Assembly: GCA_016777125.1 (NCBI GenBank)
Contig: JADHSC010000016.1
Location: 1-36,488 of the forward strand
Direction of reading: 5' to 3'
From: Candidatus Poseidoniaceae archaeon
Lineage (GTDB): Archaea > Thermoplasmatota > Poseidoniia > Poseidoniales > Poseidoniaceae
DNA length: 36,488 nt
Shown here: positions 16,347 to 23,955 of the stretch, piece after piece
How positions within the stretch are numbered: the stretch's first letter is position 1
Layout of the letters: each line of letters starts with the position of its first letter
Notes under the pieces: model-generated
What the model saw: only the letters and a program-made list of their open reading frames with translations
Database searches by the model: none
What the model was told of the DNA's origin: nothing
Made by a program: the position numbers and the translations under genes

Positions 16347-17161
16347 TTGCCTTGAATGTCAACGCTGCCACATGTGTTGTCATCTTTGCATACATCACTC
16401 TTGCATGGCTTCGAACAGTCTCAAGCGGTAAAGTAAGCGTTATGGACGTTTTATGGGGGCTTGGTTTTGTCATTATTGCCTGGTCAAGAGCGTTGCAACT
16501 GAACTCATTCAATGCGATAACTGTACTTACATTAACTGCTGTTAGCCTCTGGGGACTACGATTAGCATTTGTCCTTCATCAACGCACGAAAAATCGTGGT
16601 GAAGATATGCGATATGTTCGCATGATGGAATCCGCAGGGAAAAATTGGTGGTGGATAAGTTTCCTGCAAGTGTTTCTTTTGCAAGGGATCTTACTCGTCC
16701 TCGTTGCGCTCCCAATCTTGTCCCTAATCTCTGAAGGCAACACTGACAGTTCACTGTCAACAAACCAACTTATTGGAACTGCTTTGCTAATCGCAACATA
16801 TTGTATTGGAATGATAATTGAGCATAGAGGGGATATCGAACTTCGAGAATTCAAGAAAACCAGCGGCCCTGGGCAATTGAAAACTGATGGCATTTTCTCA
16901 ATCACTCGCCACCCGAACCATCTGGGAGAAGCCATCATTTGGTGGTCGATTGGTGGCTTCGCTGTTTTAGTCGGAGGCATCTCCTCATCGTGGGCTTTGA
17001 TTGGACCTCTCATTCTCACCCTCCTCTTGCGATTTGTGAGTGGAGTTGCAATGTCTGAAGTCGATTTGAAGGACAGGGACGGATATCAAGAGTGGGTGGA
17101 ATCTACTCCAGCCATGTTCGCTAATCCAATCAAAGTCCTGTTGCGAAAAAACGCCGATTGA
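16343..17161 (+). CDS. DUF1295 membrane protein (steroid 5-alpha-reductase / ICMT-like)
   Basis: This 272-residue polytopic membrane protein belongs to the DUF1295 family, related to 3-oxo-5-alpha-steroid 4-dehydrogenases and isoprenylcysteine methyltransferases. The family's signature is visible near the C-terminus: TDGIFSITRHPNHLGE followed by WW, with several hydrophobic helices before it. The start is a GTG at 16343 that overlaps the previous stop by 4 bases, so it is translationally coupled to the TrmB-like regulator. Neighbouring UbiB-like and carotenoid genes make an isoprenoid or lipid substrate a fair inference, but the reaction is unknown. Confidence 0.8.
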   Translation: MIALNVNAATCVVIFAYITLAWLRTVSSGKVSVMDVLWGLGFVIIAWSRALQLNSFNAITVLTLTAVSLWGLRLAFVLHQRTKNRGEDMRYVRMMESAGKNWWWISFLQVFLLQGILLVLVALPILSLISEGNTDSSLSTNQLIGTALLIATYCIGMIIEHRGDIELREFKKTSGPGQLKTDGIFSITRHPNHLGEAIIWWSIGGFAVLVGGISSSWALIGPLILTLLLRFVSGVAMSEVDLKDRDGYQEWVESTPAMFANPIKVLLRKNAD

Positions 17162-17170
17162 TAAACTAAA

Positions 17171-17175
17171 GGAGG
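17171..17175 (+). promoter_or_regulatory. Shine-Dalgarno site of the ABC1/UbiB gene
   Basis: AAAGGAGGATT contains a full GGAGG, 11 bases before the ATG at 17187. The gap is longer than the 7 bases used by crtB. Confidence 0.5.
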
Positions 17176-17186
17176 ATTTTTTAACT

Positions 17187-18437
17187 ATGCGCCTTGTTAC
17201 TTTTGCACGTTTTATCCGCATGATAACAAAGAAAGGTCCTGCGGATTTAGATAAAATCCAGAATATGGGCTTACTCGCTGTGAAACTCACTCAGATTTTC
17301 GCTCTTCGCCCGGACTTGCTTTCTGAGGAAAAGTGTAAGCAACTCCAATCGTTGTATCAGCGAGCAAATTCAATACCGCGCGAAGACTCAATGAAACTGA
17401 TTCATGAACGAGCGCCTGTTGGTTTTCTCGATGCTTTTTCATCGTTTGATGAGGAACCCTTTGCAGCTGCCAGTATCGGACAGGTCCACAAAGGTGTCCT
17501 CAACGATGGAACAAATGTCGTTGTAAAGATCATCAAAGCGGACTTCGAAAAGTCATTTCGCAAAGACGTTGTTCGAATGAAGCGATGGCTTCGAATGGGT
17601 CTTTTCCTCAATCCCCGATTGAGAAAGGTTGGCAACCCAGTCGGCCTTCTCCAGCACGTTGAGGATTACACATTGAAAGAACTCGATCTTCGAAACGAGA
17701 TTGAAGGGGCTGAACTCTTGCAACGAAAAGCGAAAGAAGTTGAACATCAATTCCCAATGCCGCTCTTGTCGTTCCCTCGCGTTTGGCCTGAACTTTCGAA
17801 TCAACACATCCTCGTGATGGAACACATTGAAGCTCCTACATTAGAAGATAGGCTTGCTGAAGGGACAATGTCTTGGGATAATCTCCTGCAACTTTTCAGA
17901 ATTCACGGAGCGTTCATGTTTGGTATAGGAACCTTCCATGGAGATCTCCATCCAGGCAATGCAATGGTTGATGATAATGGCAGATTCACATTTATTGACA
18001 CGGGTGCAATATCTCACGCACCGGATAAAGTTCGTTCAGCCTTATTTGGATTCTTTTTCCATCTCGCTAAAGGCGAATTGGATCAATCCTTTGAAGCGAT
18101 GCTGTTGATGGCAGACACTCCTCCGAGTGGTGCAGCCAAACAAAAATACATGGAAAGTATGCATGAAATATATACTGGATTTATTGGAAAGACTGTGAGT
18201 GAAATTTCACTCACCCAACAGATGATGAAAACGGTTCGATGTGCAGTCCTTGCTGGATGTCGATTCGGAGAAGAAGCATTTCCAATTATCCGTTCGTTGA
18301 TGTATATGGACGGGATGGTTCTTCGTGGACAACCAAATGTAGACCTGATCACATCAATGGGCCCATATCTCGATGAGTTTGCATCGATTGTTGAATTGCC
18401 TTACTCTGAGAAGTCAAAAAACATCTCAAAGAACTGA
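17187..18437 (+). CDS. ABC1/AarF/UbiB-type atypical protein kinase
   Basis: The 416-residue protein shows the hallmarks of the ABC1/ADCK/UbiB family: the alanine-rich nucleotide loop AAASIGQVHKG (residues 93-103), lysine 114 in VVVKIIK, the catalytic HGDLHPGN (251-258) and a metal-binding DTG in place of DFG around residue 272. The family's N-terminal KxGQ motif appears as KLTQ (33-36), so its glycine is missing. Bacterial members support quinone biosynthesis, and plant members associate with isoprenoid and carotenoid metabolism in plastids. No transmembrane segment is obvious at the C-terminus. It lies 25 bases after the DUF1295 gene, with its own strong ribosome-binding site, and just before the carotenoid genes. 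Confidence 0.85.
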   Translation: MRLVTFARFIRMITKKGPADLDKIQNMGLLAVKLTQIFALRPDLLSEEKCKQLQSLYQRANSIPREDSMKLIHERAPVGFLDAFSSFDEEPFAAASIGQVHKGVLNDGTNVVVKIIKADFEKSFRKDVVRMKRWLRMGLFLNPRLRKVGNPVGLLQHVEDYTLKELDLRNEIEGAELLQRKAKEVEHQFPMPLLSFPRVWPELSNQHILVMEHIEAPTLEDRLAEGTMSWDNLLQLFRIHGAFMFGIGTFHGDLHPGNAMVDDNGRFTFIDTGAISHAPDKVRSALFGFFFHLAKGELDQSFEAMLLMADTPPSGAAKQKYMESMHEIYTGFIGKTVSEISLTQQMMKTVRCAVLAGCRFGEEAFPIIRSLMYMDGMVLRGQPNVDLITSMGPYLDEFASIVELPYSEKSKNISKN

Positions 18438-18497
18438 TAATTCAACCATCTGGGATTGGAATCTAAAACCAACTGTCAAGATGGTTGAAAACGCCGC

Positions 18498-18505
18498 TTT
18501 ATAAG
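18498..18505 (+). promoter_or_regulatory. TATA box of the carotenoid operon
   Basis: TTTATAAG is centred 26 bases before the ATG at 18527. It is the best archaeal TATA box in the window and shares GCTTTATA with the ribA promoter. It implies a leaderless crtI transcript and fixes the crtI start. Confidence 0.7.
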
Positions 18506-18526
18506 CCGAATCCCGGTAGTTGCACT

Positions 18527-20131
18527 ATGTCCAACAGCGATGCTCAACGCGTAATAATTGTCGGCTCAGGCCCCGGCGGTCTCGCCTCTGCTTTGCTACT
18601 CGCTCACTCAGGTGTGGACGTAACCGTCCTCGAAAAAGCAGAAGCTGTCGGCGGACGAACCAGATTGTACAAGAAAGATGGGTTCACCTTCGACCGAGGC
18701 CCAACCTTCTTTCACTATCCAGAAGTTATCGAAGAGATCTTCCAAGCAATTGGTAGAGACGCTCACAAGGAACTCGGCCTGATGCCACTTGACCCAATGT
18801 ACCGCCTGGTGTTTGGAGCAGGTGGTCACATCGATGCCACGAGTAACCTTGATGAAATGACAGAACGTATTCGTGAACTCGCAGGCGACAAGAACGCTAA
18901 CGGTTTCAAGAATTACGTGAAGCAGAATCGCAAGAAGCTCGACTTATCGAAGGAATGCCTTCAGACACCATGGTCGAGCCCATTGGATGTGCTCTCGAAG
19001 CGAGCCTTCCGAGTGGCTGCGGTTCTCAAACCGTGGGCAAGCGTTGCTGGCGATTTAGGAAAGCACTTCGACGATGAGCGCGTTCGATTGGCAATGTCAT
19101 TCCAAACCAAGTACCTCGGCATGAGTCCATTCCATGCACCTTCGCTGTTCACCATCCTCGCTTTCTTAGAATATGAGCACGGGATTTTCCACGCCAAGGG
19201 CGGCCTCGGAAGCATCACAGCTCGAATGGCAGAGATTGCAGAAGAGATGGGGGTTAAAATCCACCTTAACACTCCAGTCAAGTCATTGATCTATGAAGGA
19301 AAAACCGTAACGGGAGTTCGCATCGAAGGCAAAGAAATGCTTGCCGACAAGGTCGTTGTCAATGCAGACTTCGCCCATGCTATGACAACTCTAGTCCCTG
19401 ATGAAAAGCGAAAGAAGTGGTCCAATAAGAAACTCGAGAAGAAGGGATACTCTTGCTCCACATTTATGCTATACCTCGGCGTTGACAAGAAGTACACCCA
19501 CCCACATCATCAGATCTATGCTTCAACATCTTACGAGGAGAACCTGCGAGATATTACGAATCATAAGCTCACATGGGACGATCCGTCTGTCTACGTGCAA
19601 AACGCATCCATCACCGATGACTCACTTGCCCCTGAAGGCCACTCGACCATCTACGTCCTCGTGCCAGTACCCAATCAACATGAGAGCATCGTTTGGGACG
19701 ATATCAAGGCTGACTTCCGTGACACTATCGTGAAGCAGTTGGCAAAACTCGGGTACGATGACATCGCAGACCACATTGTCTCTGAGACTGTGATCACACC
19801 TGATGACTGGGGCGCATCCGACATCTACAGAGGCGCCGTGTTCAACCTAACTCATGACCTCAAGCAAATGCTATGGCGACGTCCTCACAACCGCTTTGAA
19901 GAAGCAAACAACCTCTACATTGTTGGTGGAGGCACACACCCAGGTAGCGGCCTTCCAACCATCTTTGAAAGCGCACGAATCAGCAGCAAGCTCGTTCTCG
20001 CTGATCTCGGCATGAGACCTGACTGGAATGGCGTCGACTCTTGGTTCAAGGACGTGAAGCGCCCCAAAGTCGCTGCTCGACCCCGCAACCCAACTCCAAA
20101 GAAGGAAAGCGTCACTACAACCAAGGCCTGA
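18527..20131 (+). CDS. crtI: Phytoene desaturase / carotenoid FAD-dependent oxidoreductase
   Basis: This 534-residue CrtI-type flavoprotein introduces double bases into, or isomerises, C40 (or C30) carotenoid precursors. The FAD-binding VGSGPGG (residues 12-18) and VLEKAEAVGGRTRLY are at the N-terminus. The C-terminal block LYIVGGGTHPGSGLPTIFESA is the family signature. The last 25 or so residues form a basic, proline-containing tail that most relatives lack. I chose the ATG at 18527 because a TATA box lies 26 bases upstream; the longer TTG start at 18485 would begin upstream of that box. The number of desaturation steps cannot be read. By eye it is richer in G and C at third positions than the following genes. 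Confidence 0.92.
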   Translation: MSNSDAQRVIIVGSGPGGLASALLLAHSGVDVTVLEKAEAVGGRTRLYKKDGFTFDRGPTFFHYPEVIEEIFQAIGRDAHKELGLMPLDPMYRLVFGAGGHIDATSNLDEMTERIRELAGDKNANGFKNYVKQNRKKLDLSKECLQTPWSSPLDVLSKRAFRVAAVLKPWASVAGDLGKHFDDERVRLAMSFQTKYLGMSPFHAPSLFTILAFLEYEHGIFHAKGGLGSITARMAEIAEEMGVKIHLNTPVKSLIYEGKTVTGVRIEGKEMLADKVVVNADFAHAMTTLVPDEKRKKWSNKKLEKKGYSCSTFMLYLGVDKKYTHPHHQIYASTSYEENLRDITNHKLTWDDPSVYVQNASITDDSLAPEGHSTIYVLVPVPNQHESIVWDDIKADFRDTIVKQLAKLGYDDIADHIVSETVITPDDWGASDIYRGAVFNLTHDLKQMLWRRPHNRFEEANNLYIVGGGTHPGSGLPTIFESARISSKLVLADLGMRPDWNGVDSWFKDVKRPKVAARPRNPTPKKESVTTTKA

Positions 20132-20141
20132 GTGATTCAAG

Positions 20142-20708
20142 TTGAGAATCATTGGCGTCCTAGTAGCATTGCTTATGCTATCTGGTTGCATCGATCCTGT
20201 CGTGGAAGAGGGGCGAGTATTTACGCTACAGACACTCGACAGAGCAGAAGATTCTGGAGCAACATACTCCTTGAAAGACAATCTTTCAGAAGGTCCTGTC
20301 CTGATTCTCTTCATCGGTGTAGGATGTATTGGATGTAAAGAGTGGACTGATGAACTACGCTCGAACCATCAAGAATGGATGAATATGGAACCTCCTCTCC
20401 AACTGGTGTCTATTGAACGGTATCCCTCTTTTGAATCCCAAGAAGACGTGGCCCTTGAATTTGGGACTCCAGAAAGCAATCACTACACTCCTTGGCCAAT
20501 AACCTTGCCAACGGATGAAGATCCCATTCGGAAATATGATGATGAGACCAAACTCAGTACTACAGTTTTCGAGTATTACGGAATGCCTGGGACTCCGACA
20601 CTTTTGCTCATTGATGAAGGTGGAGTAACCCAATGGAAAAGCTCCACATATTACCCGGACAATGAAACAATATCCGAAATTGAAGCGCAATACAAGGACA
20701 TGATTTAA
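20142..20708 (+). CDS. Thioredoxin-fold lipoprotein with CxxC
   Basis: The 188-residue protein has a short signal peptide ending in a lipobox (LSGC, Cys16), so it is probably lipid-anchored outside the cell. The mature part resembles thioredoxin/AlpA-Redoxin-like folds: ILFIGVGCIGCKEW with CxxC at 62/65, and YGMPGTPTLLLID carrying the cis-proline loop. It probably exchanges disulfides or reduces oxidised substrates at the membrane surface. The start is a TTG at 20142, 10 bases after the crtI stop, and the gene overlaps the next one by one base. This places a redox protein inside a carotenoid operon. The target is unknown. Confidence 0.75.
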   Translation: MRIIGVLVALLMLSGCIDPVVEEGRVFTLQTLDRAEDSGATYSLKDNLSEGPVLILFIGVGCIGCKEWTDELRSNHQEWMNMEPPLQLVSIERYPSFESQEDVALEFGTPESNHYTPWPITLPTDEDPIRKYDDETKLSTTVFEYYGMPGTPTLLLIDEGGVTQWKSSTYYPDNETISEIEAQYKDMI

Positions 20709-21163
20709 TGGCAGACATACTTTTACTCTCAGCACTCGCTTTAGCCTCAATGTGGGTTGGCCCGTTTTGGCTCCTCATGATGATTCAACCATATGAAGAA
20801 AGAACACAAAAGTGGATGAGTGGGCCATGGTTTGTCCTAGGCCCATTGGTCTCCTATCTGATCATTCTAATGATGAATCTCGGAGCCCTTGCGGACATGA
20901 TGGGAGATGGAACCCTCAGTGGTTTTGTTGAAGCATTAGCAGATATTCTTGGCACTGAAGAAGGAGCCGTTCTTGCATGGACTCACTTTGTCATCGGTGA
21001 CATCATCACTACCCGTTGGATTTGGAAGCGAAGCATAGAGACAGAAATAAACAAAACCGCGACGCAGACGGCGATATTGTTCGGAGTCATGTTGATGCCA
21101 GTCGGCCTTGCCATTCACTTTGTATCCGTGCAACTGAAGAAGGCAACGAACACGCATTCATAA
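20708..21163 (+). CDS. ABA4-like (DUF4281) membrane protein
   Basis: The 151-residue protein has about four hydrophobic helices and the pattern of the ABA4-like family (DUF4281): an early VGPFWLLMM segment and a conserved AWTHFVIGDIITTRWIW stretch with His93, Asp98 and Arg103-Trp104. In plants, ABA4 is required for neoxanthin formation; the bacterial relatives are uncharacterised. Its ATG shares a base with the preceding TAA (20706-20710), so it is translated with the lipoprotein. Its position between crtI and crtB points to a role in carotenoid modification or membrane organisation. The family assignment is by pattern recognition only. Confidence 0.65.
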   Translation: MADILLLSALALASMWVGPFWLLMMIQPYEERTQKWMSGPWFVLGPLVSYLIILMMNLGALADMMGDGTLSGFVEALADILGTEEGAVLAWTHFVIGDIITTRWIWKRSIETEINKTATQTAILFGVMLMPVGLAIHFVSVQLKKATNTHS

Positions 21164-21174
21164 CCAAAAACTGT

Positions 21175-21179
21175 GGAGG
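21175..21179 (+). promoter_or_regulatory. Shine-Dalgarno site that fixes the crtB start
   Basis: GGAGG is placed 7 bases before the ATG at 21187, just after the upstream stop. It excludes the long in-frame extension that begins at 21016 inside the ABA4-like gene. Confidence 0.65.
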
Positions 21180-21186
21180 GAAGAGT

Positions 21187-22179
21187 ATGCAAGGAGAAAT
21201 CACTGTTGAAGAAGCATTTCTTCGATGTGAAGAAATTTGTCGAAATGCATCCTCCACATTCTTTGCCAGTTTCTCAGCACTTCCGATCCAAAAAAGAAAG
21301 GCAGTGCATGCAGTCTACGCATTATGCAGGTACCTTGACGACATAGCAGACGGAGATACTCGCCCGGACGTCAAGGAAACTGAAGCATTAAATCAACTCG
21401 TTATCGAACGAGATACACTGCTTCAATCGATTCACCAATCCAAACCAAACAACTCAGAAGAAGAACACAAATACCGCTTAATGGCCCTTGTCGATGCTAA
21501 AGAACGATTAACACGTTTGTTTAATGGTGATAAAACAGCAACTCAGAACGAACCCATTTTCGTTGCTATGCATCAGGTATTCAATCAATTCCGATTCCGT
21601 CTGGATGATTTTGAAACCATCATTGAAGGGATGGAAGACGATCTCTTTGAAGTCAGACTCAGAACATGGGATGAAGTTCGTTCATACTGTTACAAAGTCG
21701 CTTCTGCTGTTGGCCTCGTATTGATAGAAATCTACGGATGTGAGGATGCTGGAGCACGTATTCATGCTATTGACATGGGCATTCAATTACAGATGATCAA
21801 TATCCTCCGAGACGTTGCTGAGGATTATCGTTCTGGAAGAATATACCTTCCAATTCAAGCATTAGCTGAACACAATATCAATGTAGATGAACTCGGAAAA
21901 ACCGACTTTGGAACCAACAAGCGATGGAAAGCCTTCGTGCAAGAATACATCGAAGTCGTACGAAGACATCAGCAATCTGCGAAACATCTCTTCGAATATC
22001 TTGATTCAAAATCGAGATTGCAACCACAACTCATGTGTGAAGCATACGATGCAATCTTCCATGAAATCGTACGACGATCTGGAGATGTGTTTAGCAGTCG
22101 ACCAAAACTCTCCAAGTGGAGAAAACTGCAATTGGCTGCCAAACTTTCGTTGAGAAGAATTCGCGCCAAATGGTCTTGA
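21187..22179 (+). CDS. crtB: Phytoene/squalene synthase family (CrtB)
   Basis: This 330-residue all-alpha prenyltransferase condenses two prenyl diphosphates head to head, GGPP to phytoene if it is a true CrtB. The two Asp-rich Mg sites are DDIAD (residues 51-55) and NILRDVAEDYRSGR with Asp209 and Asp213, followed by IYLP. The opening SSTFFASFSALP and YALCRYLDDIADG also resemble HpnD-type squalene-pathway enzymes, so a C30 product cannot be excluded. Neighbouring crtI favours carotenoid synthesis. The start at 21187 is supported by a good GGAGG. There is a 23-base gap after the ABA4-like gene. Confidence 0.9.
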   Translation: MQGEITVEEAFLRCEEICRNASSTFFASFSALPIQKRKAVHAVYALCRYLDDIADGDTRPDVKETEALNQLVIERDTLLQSIHQSKPNNSEEEHKYRLMALVDAKERLTRLFNGDKTATQNEPIFVAMHQVFNQFRFRLDDFETIIEGMEDDLFEVRLRTWDEVRSYCYKVASAVGLVLIEIYGCEDAGARIHAIDMGIQLQMINILRDVAEDYRSGRIYLPIQALAEHNINVDELGKTDFGTNKRWKAFVQEYIEVVRRHQQSAKHLFEYLDSKSRLQPQLMCEAYDAIFHEIVRRSGDVFSSRPKLSKWRKLQLAAKLSLRRIRAKWS

Positions 22180-22218
22180 TGCAACAGCATAGAGCACACC
22201 CAATGGATTGAAACACTA

Positions 22219-23013
22219 ATGTCCACTGGCCTGCTCATGGTTGAGGTCTTACCCGTTTCAGTTACGGTTCTCTTGCCCACTCGGAATGAAGAAGAAGCAT
22301 TGGGTGCTACTGTTGATGCCATCCCCCGAGGATGGTGTGAATCACTTGAAATCATGATCGTCGATGGATCATCTACAGATCGTACAAGAGAAATTGCACT
22401 GGAAAAGGATGTCCGCGTCCATCTCGAACCTCGGAAAGGATATGGGCGAGCATATCGCACTGGTTTTGCAGTTGCATCAAATGACATCATCGTTACAATG
22501 GATGCAGATTGCACCTATCCTGCCGAACTTATTCCAGAACTTGTTAAGAAACTCATTGATGATGATTTGAAATTCATCACTTGTGATCGATTGAGCATGG
22601 CAGAATCAGGGTCGATGTCTGGCCTACATGGATTCGGTAACTGGGTTCTTTCATTCACAGCCAGAGTCCTGTTTGGCTATGGAATCAAAGATTCTCAATC
22701 AGGAATGTGGGTTTTCCGCAAGGACATTTTCGAGAATGAAAAGATACGTCCAAGCAACGATGGAATGCCTCTTTCTGAAGAAGTCAAGATCCTTGCAAGA
22801 AGGCACCTAGGAAAGAAAAAAGCAATCGAAATCTCAGTTCCATACAGAGAGCGTGTTGGAGAAGCTGAAATTCATACATGGGGAGATGGTTGGAAGAACC
22901 TACGTTTCCTCTTTGCTAAGCGAATCGGACTAGCACGCACTCGTACCGAATGGGGTCCTCTTGATGACAACCCGGACAGTCTGAACGGCGATTTACCAGA
23001 ACAGAAAAAGTGA
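22219..23013 (+). CDS. Family 2 glycosyltransferase (dolichyl-phosphate sugar synthase-like)
   Basis: The 264-residue cytosolic GT-A enzyme has the N-terminal VTVLLPTRNEEEALG motif, a VDGSSTDRT nucleotide-binding segment and a metal-binding DAD at residues 95-97. Its overall shape is that of dolichyl-phosphate mannose/glucose synthases (KGYGRAYRTGF, DSQSGMWVF). It lacks C-terminal transmembrane helices. It sits 39 bases after crtB as the last gene of the carotenoid unit. It could glycosylate a carotenoid or simply be a polyprenol sugar transferase for surface glycoproteins. I saw no ribosome-binding site or TATA box of its own. Its stop codon abuts the stop of the convergent gene. Confidence 0.82.
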   Translation: MSTGLLMVEVLPVSVTVLLPTRNEEEALGATVDAIPRGWCESLEIMIVDGSSTDRTREIALEKDVRVHLEPRKGYGRAYRTGFAVASNDIIVTMDADCTYPAELIPELVKKLIDDDLKFITCDRLSMAESGSMSGLHGFGNWVLSFTARVLFGYGIKDSQSGMWVFRKDIFENEKIRPSNDGMPLSEEVKILARRHLGKKKAIEISVPYRERVGEAEIHTWGDGWKNLRFLFAKRIGLARTRTEWGPLDDNPDSLNGDLPEQKK

Positions 23014-23955
23014 TTATTCCTGTTTAAGGAATTTCAATGGAGCCAATCTTGAATCGATTGCAATTCGTTGATGCAGCATAAGCAAGAATGGGACCAGTAC
23101 CCACAAAGCCATCCAGTAATAGATTGTGGATTCCAAGAATTCAGGCGTTGTTGTACTCACCTCGCCTTTCACTCCGATGTAGGTTTCTGCATCAACTGAT
23201 CCAGGAGCAGGCGGTTCTGCTTCAACAGCAGTTCGGTTTGCGGGACGCACCATTCCAATATCGTACCCTCCACCTTCAAACTCCAAGACAAAACCATCGA
23301 GACCAAACGATGTCTCTGCCCCAAATTCAGAATGGGCTAAGAAGGCCTCTGAATTATCATTTTCAGCATACAATTCAGGATCTCCCGCTGCAGTTGAAAA
23401 CCAAGAGATTGGAAGAAGTATCAAGATCATTACGAACACTGTTAGGACCATCGTCATCGAAGTGAAGGATAGTAATCGACGGCCAATGGTAAGCCAGAAT
23501 CCACTATGCTGCTTCCAAAAATCAATGAGAATTAGGACCAAAAGAACGACAGATACCAACATTGAGCCATAGATTAATTGATGTGTGTTGGATTTAATAT
23601 CATCAGGAGTTGGGGATGAAAATGTTTCATTCCAATCCTCTTCATAGGTTTCTTGATTCTGTAATGCAGCTCTTGAATCTCGCTCACTTTGCCAATGGCT
23701 CAGACGTATAGGACCAAACAATTCGATAGAGAGATCATCCTGATCTTCTTTCATGTCAATAGTGATATTGACCGCTACACCTTCAAGAGAAAGTGGACCT
23801 TCCTCTACAGTTGCTGAAAGACGTCCTGTAAACCATGATTCGTCTTCGAGCGATGTGTTCAATCCTTGAAGAACAACCAATTGAACTACAAGCACAATAC
23901 AGGAGACAATGCGCCATCGAACAATACGACGAGGTGCTATCTCATCTTGGCTCAT
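23014..23955 (-). CDS. Polytopic membrane protein of unknown function
   Basis: I do not recognise this 313-residue protein. It has a transmembrane segment near the N-terminus (about residues 15-33), an external domain of about 90 residues, two helices at about 127-147 and 163-185, a second external loop rich in acidic residues and glycine, and a last helix at about 273-295. The ATG overlaps the stop of the upstream LDLa-like gene by 4 bases, which suggests the two proteins work together, perhaps as a membrane partner for the secreted protein. Its stop directly abuts that of the convergent glycosyltransferase gene. Confidence 0.6.
   Translation of the reverse strand: MSQDEIAPRRIVRWRIVSCIVLVVQLVVLQGLNTSLEDESWFTGRLSATVEEGPLSLEGVAVNITIDMKEDQDDLSIELFGPIRLSHWQSERDSRAALQNQETYEEDWNETFSSPTPDDIKSNTHQLIYGSMLVSVVLLVLILIDFWKQHSGFWLTIGRRLLSFTSMTMVLTVFVMILILLPISWFSTAAGDPELYAENDNSEAFLAHSEFGAETSFGLDGFVLEFEGGGYDIGMVRPANRTAVEAEPPAPGSVDAETYIGVKGEVSTTTPEFLESTIYYWMALWVLVPFLLMLHQRIAIDSRLAPLKFLKQE

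Noticed and set aside
18485-18526. TTG start of crtI 14 codons upstream
   Set aside because: The TATA box at 18498-18505 lies inside this extension and predicts transcription starting at the ATG 18527.
21016-21186. 57-residue N-terminal extension of crtB
   Set aside because: It would overlap the ABA4-like gene, has no family match, and a good GGAGG lies 7 bases before the ATG at 21187.
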